Source: an uncultured Gammaproteobacteria bacterium (GTDB taxonomy: Bacteria; Pseudomonadota; Gammaproteobacteria; UBA6429; Thiohalophilaceae). Taken from it: a DNA stretch of 64,000 nucleotides. Location of the stretch: positions 1 through 64,000 of the forward strand of contig CALBTB010000007.1 of the NCBI GenBank assembly GCA_937967995.1, written 5' to 3'. A model generated the notes under the pieces. It saw only the letters and a list, made by a program, of their open reading frames with translations, was not told the DNA's origin and ran no database searches. The position numbers and the translations under genes are program-made. Below, piece after piece: positions 51,199 to 60,084 of this stretch. The first letter of the stretch is position 1. Each line of letters begins with the position of its first letter.

Positions 51199-51648
51199 TT
51201 ATTCCGCTTCCCGCATCGTACTGAATATCACCTCAAGATCCGAACGCCACTTTTGTGCGGCCCTGGCCAGTAGTGGTTCAGACTCACCGAACATCAGCAG
51301 CGGATCGTAAGCCGTGATTAACGTGTCGTTGCCTTCGGCGAATATGGCAATCTTGAGTGGAAAGTAGGGCAATAAAACAGGAAATTTTTTCGTGAGTTGC
51401 TCGGTTTCTTCCGCCTTGCCAAAAAAGACAACCCGGTATTTATCAGTCTTGTAACCGCTTTTGGTCAGGCCGATATCGACTCGCTGCACCCGGCTGATTG
51501 TGTAACCCTGTTGCTTGATGGTTTCCTGCAGTTTGAGCATGGCTTCCGGAAATGTCATGTTGACGCGCGCCATGAGTAATTGTTCCGCTGCTGCAAACGG
51601 GGCAAGGCTCAATAACAGCGCGATGAACAGGTAGCGATATAACCTCAC
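51199..51648 (-). CDS. Exported DUF302 domain protein
   Basis: A 149-residue protein with a signal peptide ending around PFAAAEQ and a DUF302-like domain (MTFPEAMLKLQETIKQQGYTISRVQRVDIGL ... DTLITAYDPLLMF). DUF302 is a small alpha/beta domain of unknown function that is common beside periplasmic redox and metal proteins. It overlaps the next upstream gene, a cytochrome c with its own DUF302-like end, by 4 bp, so the two proteins are probably partners. Confidence 0.75.
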   Translation of the reverse strand: MRLYRYLFIALLLSLAPFAAAEQLLMARVNMTFPEAMLKLQETIKQQGYTISRVQRVDIGLTKSGYKTDKYRVVFFGKAEETEQLTKKFPVLLPYFPLKIAIFAEGNDTLITAYDPLLMFGESEPLLARAAQKWRSDLEVIFSTMREAE

Positions 51649-52709
51649 AGATTGGCCTCCTCAATAATTTCCAGGTAGGTGTCGTGCATACCGCCACATA
51701 AACGATTGAGTTCATCATTGTTAAACAGGTAACTCAGCCGTTTTGGGTTGATGGCCATAACCTTGACGACGCCTGCCTGTTCCACCACGGTAATACGGCA
51801 GGGCAGAAACATGCCAACGCGCGGGTCGATGGCCAGTGCTTCGTTCAGCATCTGAAAATTGCAGAAGTAAATAATAACCTGTGAAGTATTTTCCTTACTT
51901 TCTTCGACCAGGCCGGCGTTGAGGTTCTGTACGCGTATCAGGCGAAAGTTTTTACCGACAGCAGCACGTTTGATGTTGTCTATGGTCGTTTGCAAATCGT
52001 AGGGTGATTCTGATTCGATCATTAACGGTTCGTTTTTATATTTCTCGTGATCATAGTTCTGCTGATAGCGTTCAAAATTACGAACATAGGCAACCAGATC
52101 GTTAATGTCCTTTTCACTCAGGCCCTGTTTGAGAAACGAGACCATCGGTGTATTGTCACGACCCTGCATCAGGGTGTCCTTAATCATCTGATCACTGGCA
52201 CTTTTCAGAAAACCGATATTGTTCAGTGCCGGTGCGATGATGGGTAAATCTCGCGGTCGTGAAAAAGTGACGCCGGTGCCCTTGCCACCTTTACCATCTG
52301 TACCGTGGCAACTCGCGCAATGCTTATGAAATAATTCCTTGCCGTTGGAGATATCGCCTGTAATTTTTGCCATTGATAGTTTGGGCGGCCTGGCGGAACT
52401 GAATGTACGCACATGTTTAACAATGGCCTGAATATCCTGTTTATCAAGCTGGCTGAAAGCAGGCATAACCCGGCCCGGTCGTCCATATTTGATCGTATTA
52501 AACAGGAAACGATCACTGACCTGTTGTTGAAAAGACGTATTGGAAAGAGGAACACCTGTGCCACCCTTACCGGTATCACCATGACAGCTTGCACAATGCT
52601 GTGCGTAAAGCATGGCGCCACGTTGTTGTAGTGAGGTTTCGGTAAATCCGGGTCTCGCAAATGCCAGTGAGACAAAAAAACCGATTAATAAAATTCGTAG
52701 TGTTTTCAT
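51645..52709 (-). CDS. Di-haem cytochrome c fused to a DUF302-like domain
   Basis: A 354-residue exported protein. After the signal peptide (FVSLAFARPGF) come two cytochrome c domains, each with CASCHG and a downstream methionine (RVMPAFSQLD in the first, NTPMVSFLKQG in the second), followed by a DUF302-like domain from about residue 225 (SPYDLQTTIDNIKRAAVGKNFRLIRVQNL). It would carry electrons in the periplasm with an unknown partner held by DUF302. It overlaps the smaller DUF302 gene downstream, which argues for a two-protein system. Confidence 0.85.
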   Translation of the reverse strand: MKTLRILLIGFFVSLAFARPGFTETSLQQRGAMLYAQHCASCHGDTGKGGTGVPLSNTSFQQQVSDRFLFNTIKYGRPGRVMPAFSQLDKQDIQAIVKHVRTFSSARPPKLSMAKITGDISNGKELFHKHCASCHGTDGKGGKGTGVTFSRPRDLPIIAPALNNIGFLKSASDQMIKDTLMQGRDNTPMVSFLKQGLSEKDINDLVAYVRNFERYQQNYDHEKYKNEPLMIESESPYDLQTTIDNIKRAAVGKNFRLIRVQNLNAGLVEESKENTSQVIIYFCNFQMLNEALAIDPRVGMFLPCRITVVEQAGVVKVMAINPKRLSYLFNNDELNRLCGGMHDTYLEIIEEANL

Positions 52710-52938
52710 AGGCTGATTCTAGATTATAAAATGGAATATTCAGGTTGATCTGGATCAGCTTGCCGTATGATTAGTCTTAGTTTTTCTGTGGATCTTTGTA
52801 CAGATTTTGTTTAGGCGCAGTTGTGAACCAGTTCATGCATTCACTGTGAAAGTACTTTCATAATAATTGAACATAGTAAACTGAATTTCCAAGGGGTTTT
52901 CTGACAAACCCCTGATAATACCTAGACGGGAGTACATC

Positions 52939-53463
52939 ATGATAGACATGAAACAAATTAAGGAAAATGTGTCCAGCAAGATCAAGAATTACCAGGCACA
53001 GGAAGAAACCGATTTCACGGCCAGGGAGGCGCGCAGCTTTTCAGGCAAGACCGCGACGGAAAATCGGACCGGTTCTGCGTCTATTGGTGCCTCGATTCGA
53101 ATTAAAGGTGATGTCACCGGTGATGAAAACCTGATTATTCAGGGTCAGGTAGAAGGGACGATTCGCCTGCAGGGACATAATGTCACCATCAGTAAAAGCG
53201 GCAAGGTAAAAGCGAATATTGATGCAAACCAGATCATTATTGAAGGCACACTGGAAGGCGACATGCATGGTGATGAGAAAGTCATTATTCGTGAAACCGG
53301 TCATGTTCTGGGAAACATTGTTGCACCGCGTGTCACGCTTGAAGACGGCGCCATGTTCAAGGGTAGTATTGAAATGGAACCCCGCTCAGCCGCAACGCCG
53401 GGCAAGAAGCCGATGACACCCTCTATGACGGGAAAAGATACCAGTGAACTGAAGTCTGCCTGA
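52939..53463 (+). CDS. Bactofilin family polymer-forming protein
   Basis: A 174-residue bactofilin with the beta-helical core (about residues 45-150: SIGASIRIKGDVTGDENLIIQGQVEG, GTLEGDMHGDEKVIIRE, VAPRVTLEDGAMFKGSIEM) and short disordered ends. Bactofilins form filaments that organise cell shape or envelope processes. ACGGGAG precedes the ATG. It is followed after 8 bp by a gene of unknown function. Confidence 0.9.
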   Translation: MIDMKQIKENVSSKIKNYQAQEETDFTAREARSFSGKTATENRTGSASIGASIRIKGDVTGDENLIIQGQVEGTIRLQGHNVTISKSGKVKANIDANQIIIEGTLEGDMHGDEKVIIRETGHVLGNIVAPRVTLEDGAMFKGSIEMEPRSAATPGKKPMTPSMTGKDTSELKSA

Positions 53464-53471
53464 TTCGTGCT

Positions 53472-54083
53472 ATGTCACTGGCAAATCAGGCAGTTAAACA
53501 GGAGGCGGGCTATGGCATGAATAGCCCGCTTCTGTCCGGTCTGCTCGAGCAGATATCCGAGCAGGATTACCATGAGATCATGGATGTGGTACCGGCCAAC
53601 CAGGGTGTCATCGATCTGTTTTCACGGTTTCGATGCAAGCTTTATTTGCCCGGTTGTCTGGATGCATTGCGCAAACTGGATTCACAGGTGCTGGATACAC
53701 CAACAAAACGTCAGCGTGCCCTGGTGAAGACCATCGGGCTGTACAAAAATAAAAAAGCATCGCTGGATGTCATTTTGTTATGGGATTTACCGAACTACCT
53801 GGACAAAACCATCCTGTCATCCCTCGTGGAATATCTGTTACCACATATTCGAAAACAGACGTTAATACATTGTTATATCCATACTCGACAGAGCATGCCG
53901 GCCGTTCCTGGCAATTATCGGTATATTGATGGCAAAGTGTATGTCCATCACCCACAGGCTGAGACGATCACCTGTCCGGCCTATTATCAGGAAGTGTTAC
54001 ATCGCATGATGGCGCCATTTACGGTTCAACGCAGTATTCTGTTATCGAATGGATTGCAGGAATATGTACTGCACACTCGCTAG
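53472..54083 (+). CDS. Hypothetical protein downstream of bactofilin
   Basis: A 203-residue soluble protein without recognised motifs. It has several hydrophobic strand-like stretches (RCKLYLPGCLDALRKL, LDVILLWDLPNYL, TLIHCYIHTRQSMP) in an alpha/beta pattern. I find no family. It starts 8 bp after the bactofilin and may be linked in function. Two ATG codons (53472, 53514) are possible starts; the first is nearer to the previous gene. Confidence 0.6.
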   Translation: MSLANQAVKQEAGYGMNSPLLSGLLEQISEQDYHEIMDVVPANQGVIDLFSRFRCKLYLPGCLDALRKLDSQVLDTPTKRQRALVKTIGLYKNKKASLDVILLWDLPNYLDKTILSSLVEYLLPHIRKQTLIHCYIHTRQSMPAVPGNYRYIDGKVYVHHPQAETITCPAYYQEVLHRMMAPFTVQRSILLSNGLQEYVLHTR

Positions 54084-54124
54084 TTTTTGGTAATAATGCA
54101 CTCTTTTTCAGAACAGAGTGTGTC

Positions 54125-54916
54125 ATGTCGAACTGGCCACAGCGAATCATCTGCCTGACAGAAGAAACCACGGAAAGCCTTTACCTGATGGGCGAGCAGC
54201 ACCGCATTGCCGGTATATCCGGGTTTACGGTTCGCCCACCTGAGGCGCGCAGGGAAAAACCGAAAGTTTCGGCCTTTACCAGTGCAAAAATCGATAAGAT
54301 TCTGGCCCTGCAACCGGATCTGGTGCTGGCCTTTTCCGATATGCAGGCGGATATCGTTGCACAACTGGTTCGTGCCGGTATTCAGGTTCATGTGTTTAAT
54401 CAACGTAGTGTTGCCGGCATCCTGCAAATGATTCGCACATTGGGTGGGTTAATTGGCGAACCTGAAAAGGCAGAACGACTTGTGAAGGATTGCGAGCAAT
54501 CACTGGATGTAATTCGCGAACGTGCATCGCAACTGGAACGTCGCCCCCGCGTGTATTTTGAGGAATGGAATGATCCCCTGATCAGCGGCATTGGCTGGGT
54601 ATCCGAGTTAATCAGTATCGCCGGTGGAGAGGACTGTTTTGCGGAGCTGGCGTCGGCCTCACTCGCCAGAAACCGGATTATCGATCCGCCTGAGAAAGTC
54701 ATCGAAAAGGCGCCGGATATCATAATTGGTTCCTGGTGCGGCAAGAAGTTCAGGCCTGAGCAGGTGTCAAACCGGTCTGGCTGGATGGTGATACCGGCTG
54801 TAAAGCACAATGCTTTGTACGAAATAAAATCAGCGGAAATACTGCAGCCCGGACCGGCGGCTTTGATCGATGGTGTCACAAAAATGCATGAGATTATTTC
54901 TCAATGGACAGCCTGA
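54125..54916 (+). CDS. BtuF-like cobalamin/ferric-siderophore binding protein without signal peptide
   Basis: A 263-residue protein of the TroA/BtuF-like fold: IICLTEETTESLYLMGEQHRIAGIS, LALQPDLVLAFSDMQADIVAQLVRAGIQVHVF, RPRVYFEEWNDPLISGIGWVSELI and DIIIGSWCGK. Members with this sequence are listed as cobalamin-binding proteins. It has no signal peptide and so acts in the cytoplasm or is wrongly started; the ATG has no clear alternative upstream. There is no adjacent ABC transporter. A link to the corrinoid-type protein at 8613 is tempting, but it is 45 kb away and only a thought. Confidence 0.7.
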   Translation: MSNWPQRIICLTEETTESLYLMGEQHRIAGISGFTVRPPEARREKPKVSAFTSAKIDKILALQPDLVLAFSDMQADIVAQLVRAGIQVHVFNQRSVAGILQMIRTLGGLIGEPEKAERLVKDCEQSLDVIRERASQLERRPRVYFEEWNDPLISGIGWVSELISIAGGEDCFAELASASLARNRIIDPPEKVIEKAPDIIIGSWCGKKFRPEQVSNRSGWMVIPAVKHNALYEIKSAEILQPGPAALIDGVTKMHEIISQWTA

Positions 54917-54962
54917 ATTTCGCTATACTTACCAGCTTACCAGACCTGTATAGGAGAAACGC

Positions 54963-55334
54963 ATGAAACGCCTGATAATTGCCCTGTTTTGTTTACCGGT
55001 TGTCGCGGTGGCAGGAATGTCGGACGCCGACCTGAACAAACTGGCTGCTGAAGTGAACAAGCAAACCCCGGTAATGGTGGACAAGGAAACTCAACTGGTG
55101 AAGGCAAGTGGCGGTAATAATACGCTCACTTATCACTATAAGATGATTAATTACGCTGCCAAGGACATGGACAAGAAGAAATTTGAAACGGCCATCCGTG
55201 ATGCGCTGGTAAAGTCTGCCTGTCCGACCATCAAGCCGATGCTGAATGCCGGTATTCGCGTTGCGTATAACTATGTTGGTAAGAGTGACGAGCAAATTTC
55301 TACGGTTACCCTGACGGGTAGCGATTGTAAATAA
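54963..55334 (+). CDS. Exported hypothetical protein
   Basis: A 123-residue protein with a signal peptide (LIIALFCLPVVAVAG). The mature protein starts MSDADLNKLAAEVNKQTPVMVDKETQLVKASG and contains two cysteines (SACPTIK, GSDCK), probably disulfide linked. The family is not recognised. AGGAGA lies before the ATG. It is 46 bp after the cobalamin-type gene and 17 bp before the next lipoprotein gene. Confidence 0.65.
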   Translation: MKRLIIALFCLPVVAVAGMSDADLNKLAAEVNKQTPVMVDKETQLVKASGGNNTLTYHYKMINYAAKDMDKKKFETAIRDALVKSACPTIKPMLNAGIRVAYNYVGKSDEQISTVTLTGSDCK

Positions 55335-55351
55335 TCCAGCGCCGTTCGCGA

Positions 55352-55825
55352 ATGTTAAGACGGCTGGCGTGTCTCATTCCTGTATATATAGTATGCACGG
55401 CCTGTGTATCGAGATATGACCCCGTCGAGCCGATTAACCCGCTGTCCGGGGAATGCCGCGATTATGCCGGCTTTTCCCGGGCGCTGGCGGTACAACGTGA
55501 TCATGGCTTTACACGTGGTGCAACGCTCAGTATGGCGGGCTATTCAGTCGGTTCGCAGCAGAATCGCGAGATACTGTACCGGCAGTATAAAACCGTCTTT
55601 GATCTCATCTTCACTGAATACCGAATTTCACCGGTGACGGCGGGTGTGCTGGGTAAGGTCGTTTGCCAACAGCGACGACTTCAGCAATGGCAGGAGCTCG
55701 TCAGTACAGATTATAAGCCCGTCACCACGATGATCCTGCACTGCCAGCAGGATAACCTCGCCGAGGTCGACCGGGAGGACTGTCTTGTACAGGGCTTCTT
55801 CGATTATCATAACCCCGGACAATAA
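55352..55825 (+). CDS. Lipoprotein of unknown function
   Basis: A 157-residue lipoprotein: signal LACLIPVYIVCTAC with a lipobox-type end (CTAC). The mature protein has several cysteines and the segment LYRQYKTVFDLIFTEYRISPVTAGVLGKVVC. I do not recognise a family. It begins 17 bp after the previous gene and ends 12 bp before slyX, so it may belong to the same transcript. Confidence 0.6.
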   Translation: MLRRLACLIPVYIVCTACVSRYDPVEPINPLSGECRDYAGFSRALAVQRDHGFTRGATLSMAGYSVGSQQNREILYRQYKTVFDLIFTEYRISPVTAGVLGKVVCQQRRLQQWQELVSTDYKPVTTMILHCQQDNLAEVDREDCLVQGFFDYHNPGQ

Positions 55826-55837
55826 TCAGACGTACCG

Positions 55838-56059
55838 ATGAGTAAACCTGAATCAGATATAGATCGAATCGCTGAGCTGGAATCACAACTGTTATTCCAG
55901 GAAGACCTGCTGCAATCACTTAACAAGGTAGTCATTCGCCAGGAAGAACAGATTGAGAAACTCGAGCGTGAATTACGTGCCATACGCGAACAAATAACCG
56001 TGGTGATGCAGGAGCAGGGCAAGAACCCTGCCGAGGAGCCACCTCCACCTCATTATTAG
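55838..56059 (+). CDS. slyX: SlyX-like coiled-coil protein
   Basis: A 73-residue protein with a long coiled coil (IAELESQLLFQEDLLQSLNKVVIRQEEQIEKLERELRAIREQ) and a short proline-rich end (PPPPHY). The pattern matches SlyX, a small protein of unknown function found widely in proteobacteria. It begins 12 bp after the previous stop and ends 5 bp before the next gene. Confidence 0.9.
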   Translation: MSKPESDIDRIAELESQLLFQEDLLQSLNKVVIRQEEQIEKLERELRAIREQITVVMQEQGKNPAEEPPPPHY

Positions 56060-56064
56060 CAGGC

Positions 56065-56571
56065 ATGGCCAGGGTAAAGGACGTTTCAGGATTTGAAACC
56101 AGATTGATCGATAAGGTCGATATGCCGCATGTACTGCAATTTATCAGCGGCAAACTGTCCGGCTATGATCTCAGCCTGCTTGAGTGGATCAAGCTGCTTC
56201 CACTCAATAAAAAAGCGATTCTGCATGGTTGCTGTACCTATCCGGTCCAGAGCCCTGCCAGCGCGCAACGCTATCAGTCCGGATACCGAATTCGTGCCAG
56301 TGTGAATGTCGAGATGGTGCCACCGTATCAGTATCTGCACTGGGGCCGTGTGCCTTCCAGTGATTACAAGCAGGGCTGGTATTCCGGTGAGACCTTATTT
56401 GAGTTCAATGATCTCGAGGAAGCCGCGGTCCATACACTGGCACATGAATGTTTCCATTTTCTGAGCCATTCAAAACAGGTCAAAATCAAAAACACCGAAG
56501 CCAATGCCAACTGGTGGGCGGATAAATGGATGGTGGACTTTCATGTATTTACCGAGACCGTTACAACATGA
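56065..56571 (+). CDS. Putative metal-dependent hydrolase with HExxH motif
   Basis: A 168-residue protein with HECFH (LAHECFHFLSHSKQ) near the C-terminus, which fits a zinc protease of the gluzincin or SprT type, followed by NTEANANWWADKWM, which could hold the third ligand. The rest is not recognised. Its stop overlaps the DUF523 gene start by 4 bp. There is no signal peptide, so it probably works in the cytoplasm. Confidence 0.65.
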   Translation: MARVKDVSGFETRLIDKVDMPHVLQFISGKLSGYDLSLLEWIKLLPLNKKAILHGCCTYPVQSPASAQRYQSGYRIRASVNVEMVPPYQYLHWGRVPSSDYKQGWYSGETLFEFNDLEEAAVHTLAHECFHFLSHSKQVKIKNTEANANWWADKWMVDFHVFTETVTT

Positions 56572-57506
56572 AAATCAGTATCGGGATTAGCAGTTGTTTA
56601 CTGGGTGATAATGTCCGTTTTGACGGCGGGCATAAACGTCATAGCTATATCGAGCAAACCCTTGGTGAATATTTCGAATTCAGGCGGTTTTGTCCGGAAA
56701 TGGAAATTGGTCTGGGCGTACCGCGCGAGCCGGTCAGGTTAATTCGTGATGGTAATGCAATTCGCTGTGTCGGGGTGAAGGACTCATCACTGGATGTGAC
56801 AAAACGTTTACAGGATTGCGCCGACCAGCAAATGGACTGGCAGGCACAGATTTGCGGTTACATTTTTAAAAAAGATTCGCCCAGTTGTGGTATGGAACGG
56901 GTCAGGGTGTACCATGGTGAGCAACCTGCGCGCGATGGCACAGGTATTTTTGCCGAACGGGTTATGCAGAACTTCCCGTATTTACCGGTAGAAGAAGAAG
57001 GGCGTCTGGGTGATGCCACGTTACGTGAAAATTTTATTCAACGCGTTTACACATTGTATCGCTGGCGTCAAATGCTCAACGATGGTGTAACGGTACACGC
57101 GCTGTCGCGTTTTCATGCACAGCACAAACTGATCATCATGAGCCGTCATCAGAATGCTGTTCGTGATCTTGGCGGCATGATTGCCGGCGCAAAGGGCAGT
57201 GATATCGAGCAGCTGGCACAGGACTACCTGTTAAAGTTAATGGTAGTGTTAAAGCAACGAGCCACGCGCGGTAACCATGTCAATGTGTTGCAACATATTC
57301 AGGGCTATCTGAAAAAGGAACTCGACAGTGACGACAAGTCAGAACTGGTTGAAACTATCGAACGTTATCGAAACGGCGAATTACCCTTAATCGTACCGGT
57401 GACCCTGCTTAAGCATCACTTTAGAAAGGCGCCGGATCCCTATATTGACGATTCTTATTATATGAACCCTTATCCCCAGGAGCTGAGCCTGCAGAATGCG
57501 ATCTAG
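56568..57506 (+). CDS. DUF523 and DUF1722 (YbgA-like) protein
   Basis: A 312-residue protein made of an N-terminal DUF523 domain (ISSCLLGDNVRFDGGHKRHSYI, CPEMEIGLGVPREPVRLI, GYIFKKDSPSCGMERVRVY) and a C-terminal DUF1722/YbgA domain (HALSRFHAQHKLIIMSRHQNAVRDLGGMIA). The four conserved cysteines of DUF523 (SCLLG, CPE, SCGM and C at VGVKD region) suggest a metal site. The fusion is common in gammaproteobacteria; some are linked to photolyase genes. Function is not settled. ATG 56568 overlaps the previous stop. Confidence 0.85.
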   Translation: MKISIGISSCLLGDNVRFDGGHKRHSYIEQTLGEYFEFRRFCPEMEIGLGVPREPVRLIRDGNAIRCVGVKDSSLDVTKRLQDCADQQMDWQAQICGYIFKKDSPSCGMERVRVYHGEQPARDGTGIFAERVMQNFPYLPVEEEGRLGDATLRENFIQRVYTLYRWRQMLNDGVTVHALSRFHAQHKLIIMSRHQNAVRDLGGMIAGAKGSDIEQLAQDYLLKLMVVLKQRATRGNHVNVLQHIQGYLKKELDSDDKSELVETIERYRNGELPLIVPVTLLKHHFRKAPDPYIDDSYYMNPYPQELSLQNAI

Positions 57507-57603
57507 TCAGCATTGTGAACCGGTTCAAATATTTTCAACAAAATCACATTGGTTAACTACTGTGCTGATGCGCTACACTTGTAATCTCTGCTGAGGGAGT
57601 TTT

Positions 57604-58566
57604 ATGCGCCCGGTCCGAATTTTAATTATCACCCTGATTTGCCTGTTACCGGTTCTCGGTAGCGCAGGTAATGCAAAAATTGATGACCTGGTTGTGTTCG
57701 GTGACAGCCTGTCCGACCCGGGCAATGCCTATGCCCTGCTGGGTGAGCAGTCTGTTGCGCCGTTTGAACTGATTCCCGCCGCACCTTACGCCATAGGCGG
57801 CCATCATTTTTCCAACGGTCGTACCTGGGTGGAGCAACTGGGGCATGAGTTCGGTGTCAACGTGGGGCCGGCTTATTCAGTCGCCGGTTTTAATAATTAC
57901 GCCATCGGTTCGGCACGGGCTCGCTCGGTCGGACAGATCTATCTCAGTATGCAGGTGACGACATTTCTGGGTCGTTATGGTGGTAGGGCGCCGGCCGGGA
58001 ATTTATATGTCCTGTTCATTGGTGGGAATGACATTCGAGATGCCATTCAGAGTTTTGCAACCGATCCCACCGGGCAGGCCGCCCGGGCGATCATTACCGA
58101 TGCATTAGCGGCAATCGCCGATAATCTTGGCTCGCTGGCCGGTGCAGGAGCCCGCCAGTTTCTCGTGCTCAATGCACCCGACCTGTCGCTGGTGCCGGCA
58201 ATTCGGCTCCAGGCAGATCCGGCGTTATCACAACTGGCACAATCGTTATCCGCCTCGTTTAATCAGGGCCTGTTGGCGGTACTGACCAACCTGGAATCGA
58301 TGCATTCCGTAAACATCAAAACCGTCGACATATTTTCCCTCCTTAACCTTGTTGCCAACGATCCGGATAGTCAGGGTTTTAGCGAAGTCGAATTTCCCTG
58401 CATAAATCCCGGGGTCGTTCAGCAGGCGATCTGTGCTCAGCCCAACGAATATTTGTTCTGGGATGGTATTCATCCCACCCGGACCGGTCATAAACTGATT
58501 GCCAACACGGTCATGGAACAGTATCCAGCCAGAAAAAAACCCAAACAACATGCTGTGAATGAGTAA
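57604..58566 (+). CDS. Exported SGNH/GDSL-type lipase or esterase
   Basis: A 320-residue protein with a signal peptide (ILIITLICLLPVLGSAGNA) and the GDSL blocks: VVFGDSLSDPGNAY (catalytic Ser), FIGGNDIRD and DGIHPTRTGH (Asp/His). It belongs to the phospholipase/lecithinase-haemolysin type that acts on esters outside the cytoplasm. GAGGGAG precedes the ATG. It stands alone between a DUF523 gene and the superoxide reductase. Confidence 0.9.
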   Translation: MRPVRILIITLICLLPVLGSAGNAKIDDLVVFGDSLSDPGNAYALLGEQSVAPFELIPAAPYAIGGHHFSNGRTWVEQLGHEFGVNVGPAYSVAGFNNYAIGSARARSVGQIYLSMQVTTFLGRYGGRAPAGNLYVLFIGGNDIRDAIQSFATDPTGQAARAIITDALAAIADNLGSLAGAGARQFLVLNAPDLSLVPAIRLQADPALSQLAQSLSASFNQGLLAVLTNLESMHSVNIKTVDIFSLLNLVANDPDSQGFSEVEFPCINPGVVQQAICAQPNEYLFWDGIHPTRTGHKLIANTVMEQYPARKKPKQHAVNE

Positions 58567-58611
58567 CGACTATTTCGCTACTTTAATTAATGTAACAATC
58601 TTTCACATAAT

Positions 58612-58633
58612 TTATATCGGGCTATCGATATAA
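58612..58633. promoter_or_regulatory. Inverted repeat upstream of the superoxide reductase gene
   Basis: TTATATCG-GGCTAT-CGATATAA has perfect 8-bp arms. It lies about 60 bp before the ATG at 58693 and may be an operator or part of the promoter. The regulator is unknown. Confidence 0.5.
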
Positions 58634-58692
58634 TCGCCGCGCTAACATCTCGTAATTATGGAAATTTAAACGAACAAAAAAGGAGTTGTACT

Positions 58693-59124
58693 ATGGACAG
58701 ACGTCAGTTTATAAGGATGGGGATGACAGGAGTTGGCGCCGGGATTGTTGCCCCACAACTGGTTTTGGCCAGTGCCTCTGCTTCACAGGCTACACCTGCC
58801 GGGGGCATTTATTTTACCAAGGATGCACCAGGGCGCTGGAGTAAAAAGATTTCCGGGCATTTACCACATATCGAGATTCAGAAAGTCGACACCAATGCGG
58901 TGATCGAGGTCACCACCGGTCATGAAATGAAAGGCTTTGAACATTACATTGTTAAACACGTCTTGCTGGACAAGGACTTTCAGTTTCTTAAGGAACATAT
59001 GTTTAATCCAAACAAGGATTTACAGGCTATTTCGAAATTTACACTCAATAATTATAATGGCCCAATACATGTGCTCAGTGTCTGCAATAAACACGATACA
59101 TGGTTAAATTTGGCAGAAATTTAA
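58693..59124 (+). CDS. Tat-exported superoxide reductase (neelaredoxin-type)
   Basis: A 143-residue protein that starts with a Tat-type signal (DRRQFIRMGMTGVGAGIVA). The mature part has the superoxide-reductase iron site: H in GHLPHIE, H in TGHEMKGFEHYIVKHVLLD, and the Cys-His pair in SVCNKHDTW (family: CNxHG). It lacks the N-terminal desulforedoxin iron centre, so it is of the one-iron type. It would reduce superoxide to peroxide in the periplasm. AAAGGAG precedes the ATG. Confidence 0.85.
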   Translation: MDRRQFIRMGMTGVGAGIVAPQLVLASASASQATPAGGIYFTKDAPGRWSKKISGHLPHIEIQKVDTNAVIEVTTGHEMKGFEHYIVKHVLLDKDFQFLKEHMFNPNKDLQAISKFTLNNYNGPIHVLSVCNKHDTWLNLAEI

Positions 59125-59132
59125 AAATATTG

Positions 59133-59166
59133 GCTGCACCTGTTTAAGCGCAGGTGCAGCTTCCCT
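59133..59166 (+). terminator. Terminator after the superoxide reductase gene
   Basis: GCTGCACCTG-TTTAAGCG-CAGGTGCAGC is a perfect 10-bp stem followed by TTCCCTT. The T-run is weak, but the position right after the stop codon supports a terminator. Confidence 0.75.
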
Positions 59167-59238
59167 TAAAATACCTCTCCAGACATCTAGCAGTTCGTTT
59201 TTCAGTAATATCTCCAAATCCGTTTCAAGGGGTAGCTG

Positions 59239-59982
59239 TTGGATATTCGCCAATTCAGAATGGTATTGCTTGTTGTGCTGGTCAGCGCAGTCGGTATCGA
59301 TTTTGTGTGGGAATTTTTTCTTGAGCAACATTTATTTCGTGATGACGCGTCTGCTCAACATCTCGGGCTCATGACATACCGTTTTCAGAACCTGTTGACG
59401 ACGGCTGTTTTTGTTGCCCTGTCATTGATCTTTCCTTACCTGATCGGCAAACGGCTGATTGAACAGCAGGTGGCATTAAGCAATAAAATAAAACGCATTT
59501 CCGAGGAGGATTACCTCACCGGAATATACAATCGCCGCAAGATGAATCAGATCATCGAGGCAGAGATTGATCGCTGTTCCCGTTATGGATGCAATTTTGC
59601 CGTGGTGTTATGTGATCTGGACTATTTCAAACGGGTGAATGACACTTACAATCATCTTATTGGTGATGATGTGTTGCGCGAACTGAGCGAGATACTCGCC
59701 AGGAAAATCCGTAAGTCGGATCAGCTGGCACGCTGGGGTGGAGAAGAGTTCCTGATATTCTGCCCGCAGACCCGACAGAAAGGTGCGGCTTCACTGGCGG
59801 AAAAGTTACGCGGTGTGATTGAACAACATGAGTTTAAAATTGTCGGACACCTTACCTGCAGCTTTGGTATTGCAACGTTCAACAAGGATGAAGACCTGAG
59901 AGTTCTGCTACACAAGGTGGATGATGCCCTGTATGCTGCAAAAAATAGCGGCCGTAACTGCGTACGCGTATCGTCACTCTAA
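59239..59982 (+). CDS. Membrane-bound GGDEF diguanylate cyclase
   Basis: A 247-residue protein with two N-terminal membrane segments (MVLLVVLVSAVGIDFVWEFF and LTTAVFVALSLIFPYLIG) and a GGDEF domain. The active site reads GGEEF (ARWGGEEFLIF), which is functional in known cyclases; DLDYFKRVND holds the metal ligands and DALYAAKNSGRN ends the domain. It makes cyclic di-GMP, which the PilZ proteins encoded 2-3 kb further could bind. The start is TTG with AAGGGG upstream; there is no in-frame ATG before the first segment. Confidence 0.9.
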   Translation: MDIRQFRMVLLVVLVSAVGIDFVWEFFLEQHLFRDDASAQHLGLMTYRFQNLLTTAVFVALSLIFPYLIGKRLIEQQVALSNKIKRISEEDYLTGIYNRRKMNQIIEAEIDRCSRYGCNFAVVLCDLDYFKRVNDTYNHLIGDDVLRELSEILARKIRKSDQLARWGGEEFLIFCPQTRQKGAASLAEKLRGVIEQHEFKIVGHLTCSFGIATFNKDEDLRVLLHKVDDALYAAKNSGRNCVRVSSL

Positions 59983-60084
59983 ATGAACGTACCGAAATCA
60001 CAGTAATAACAGGGAATTTACGTTAAAGTCGTGTAAAATTCGACAGTTCATTGATTTTTTACTTACATCATAAGGATATTGCTT

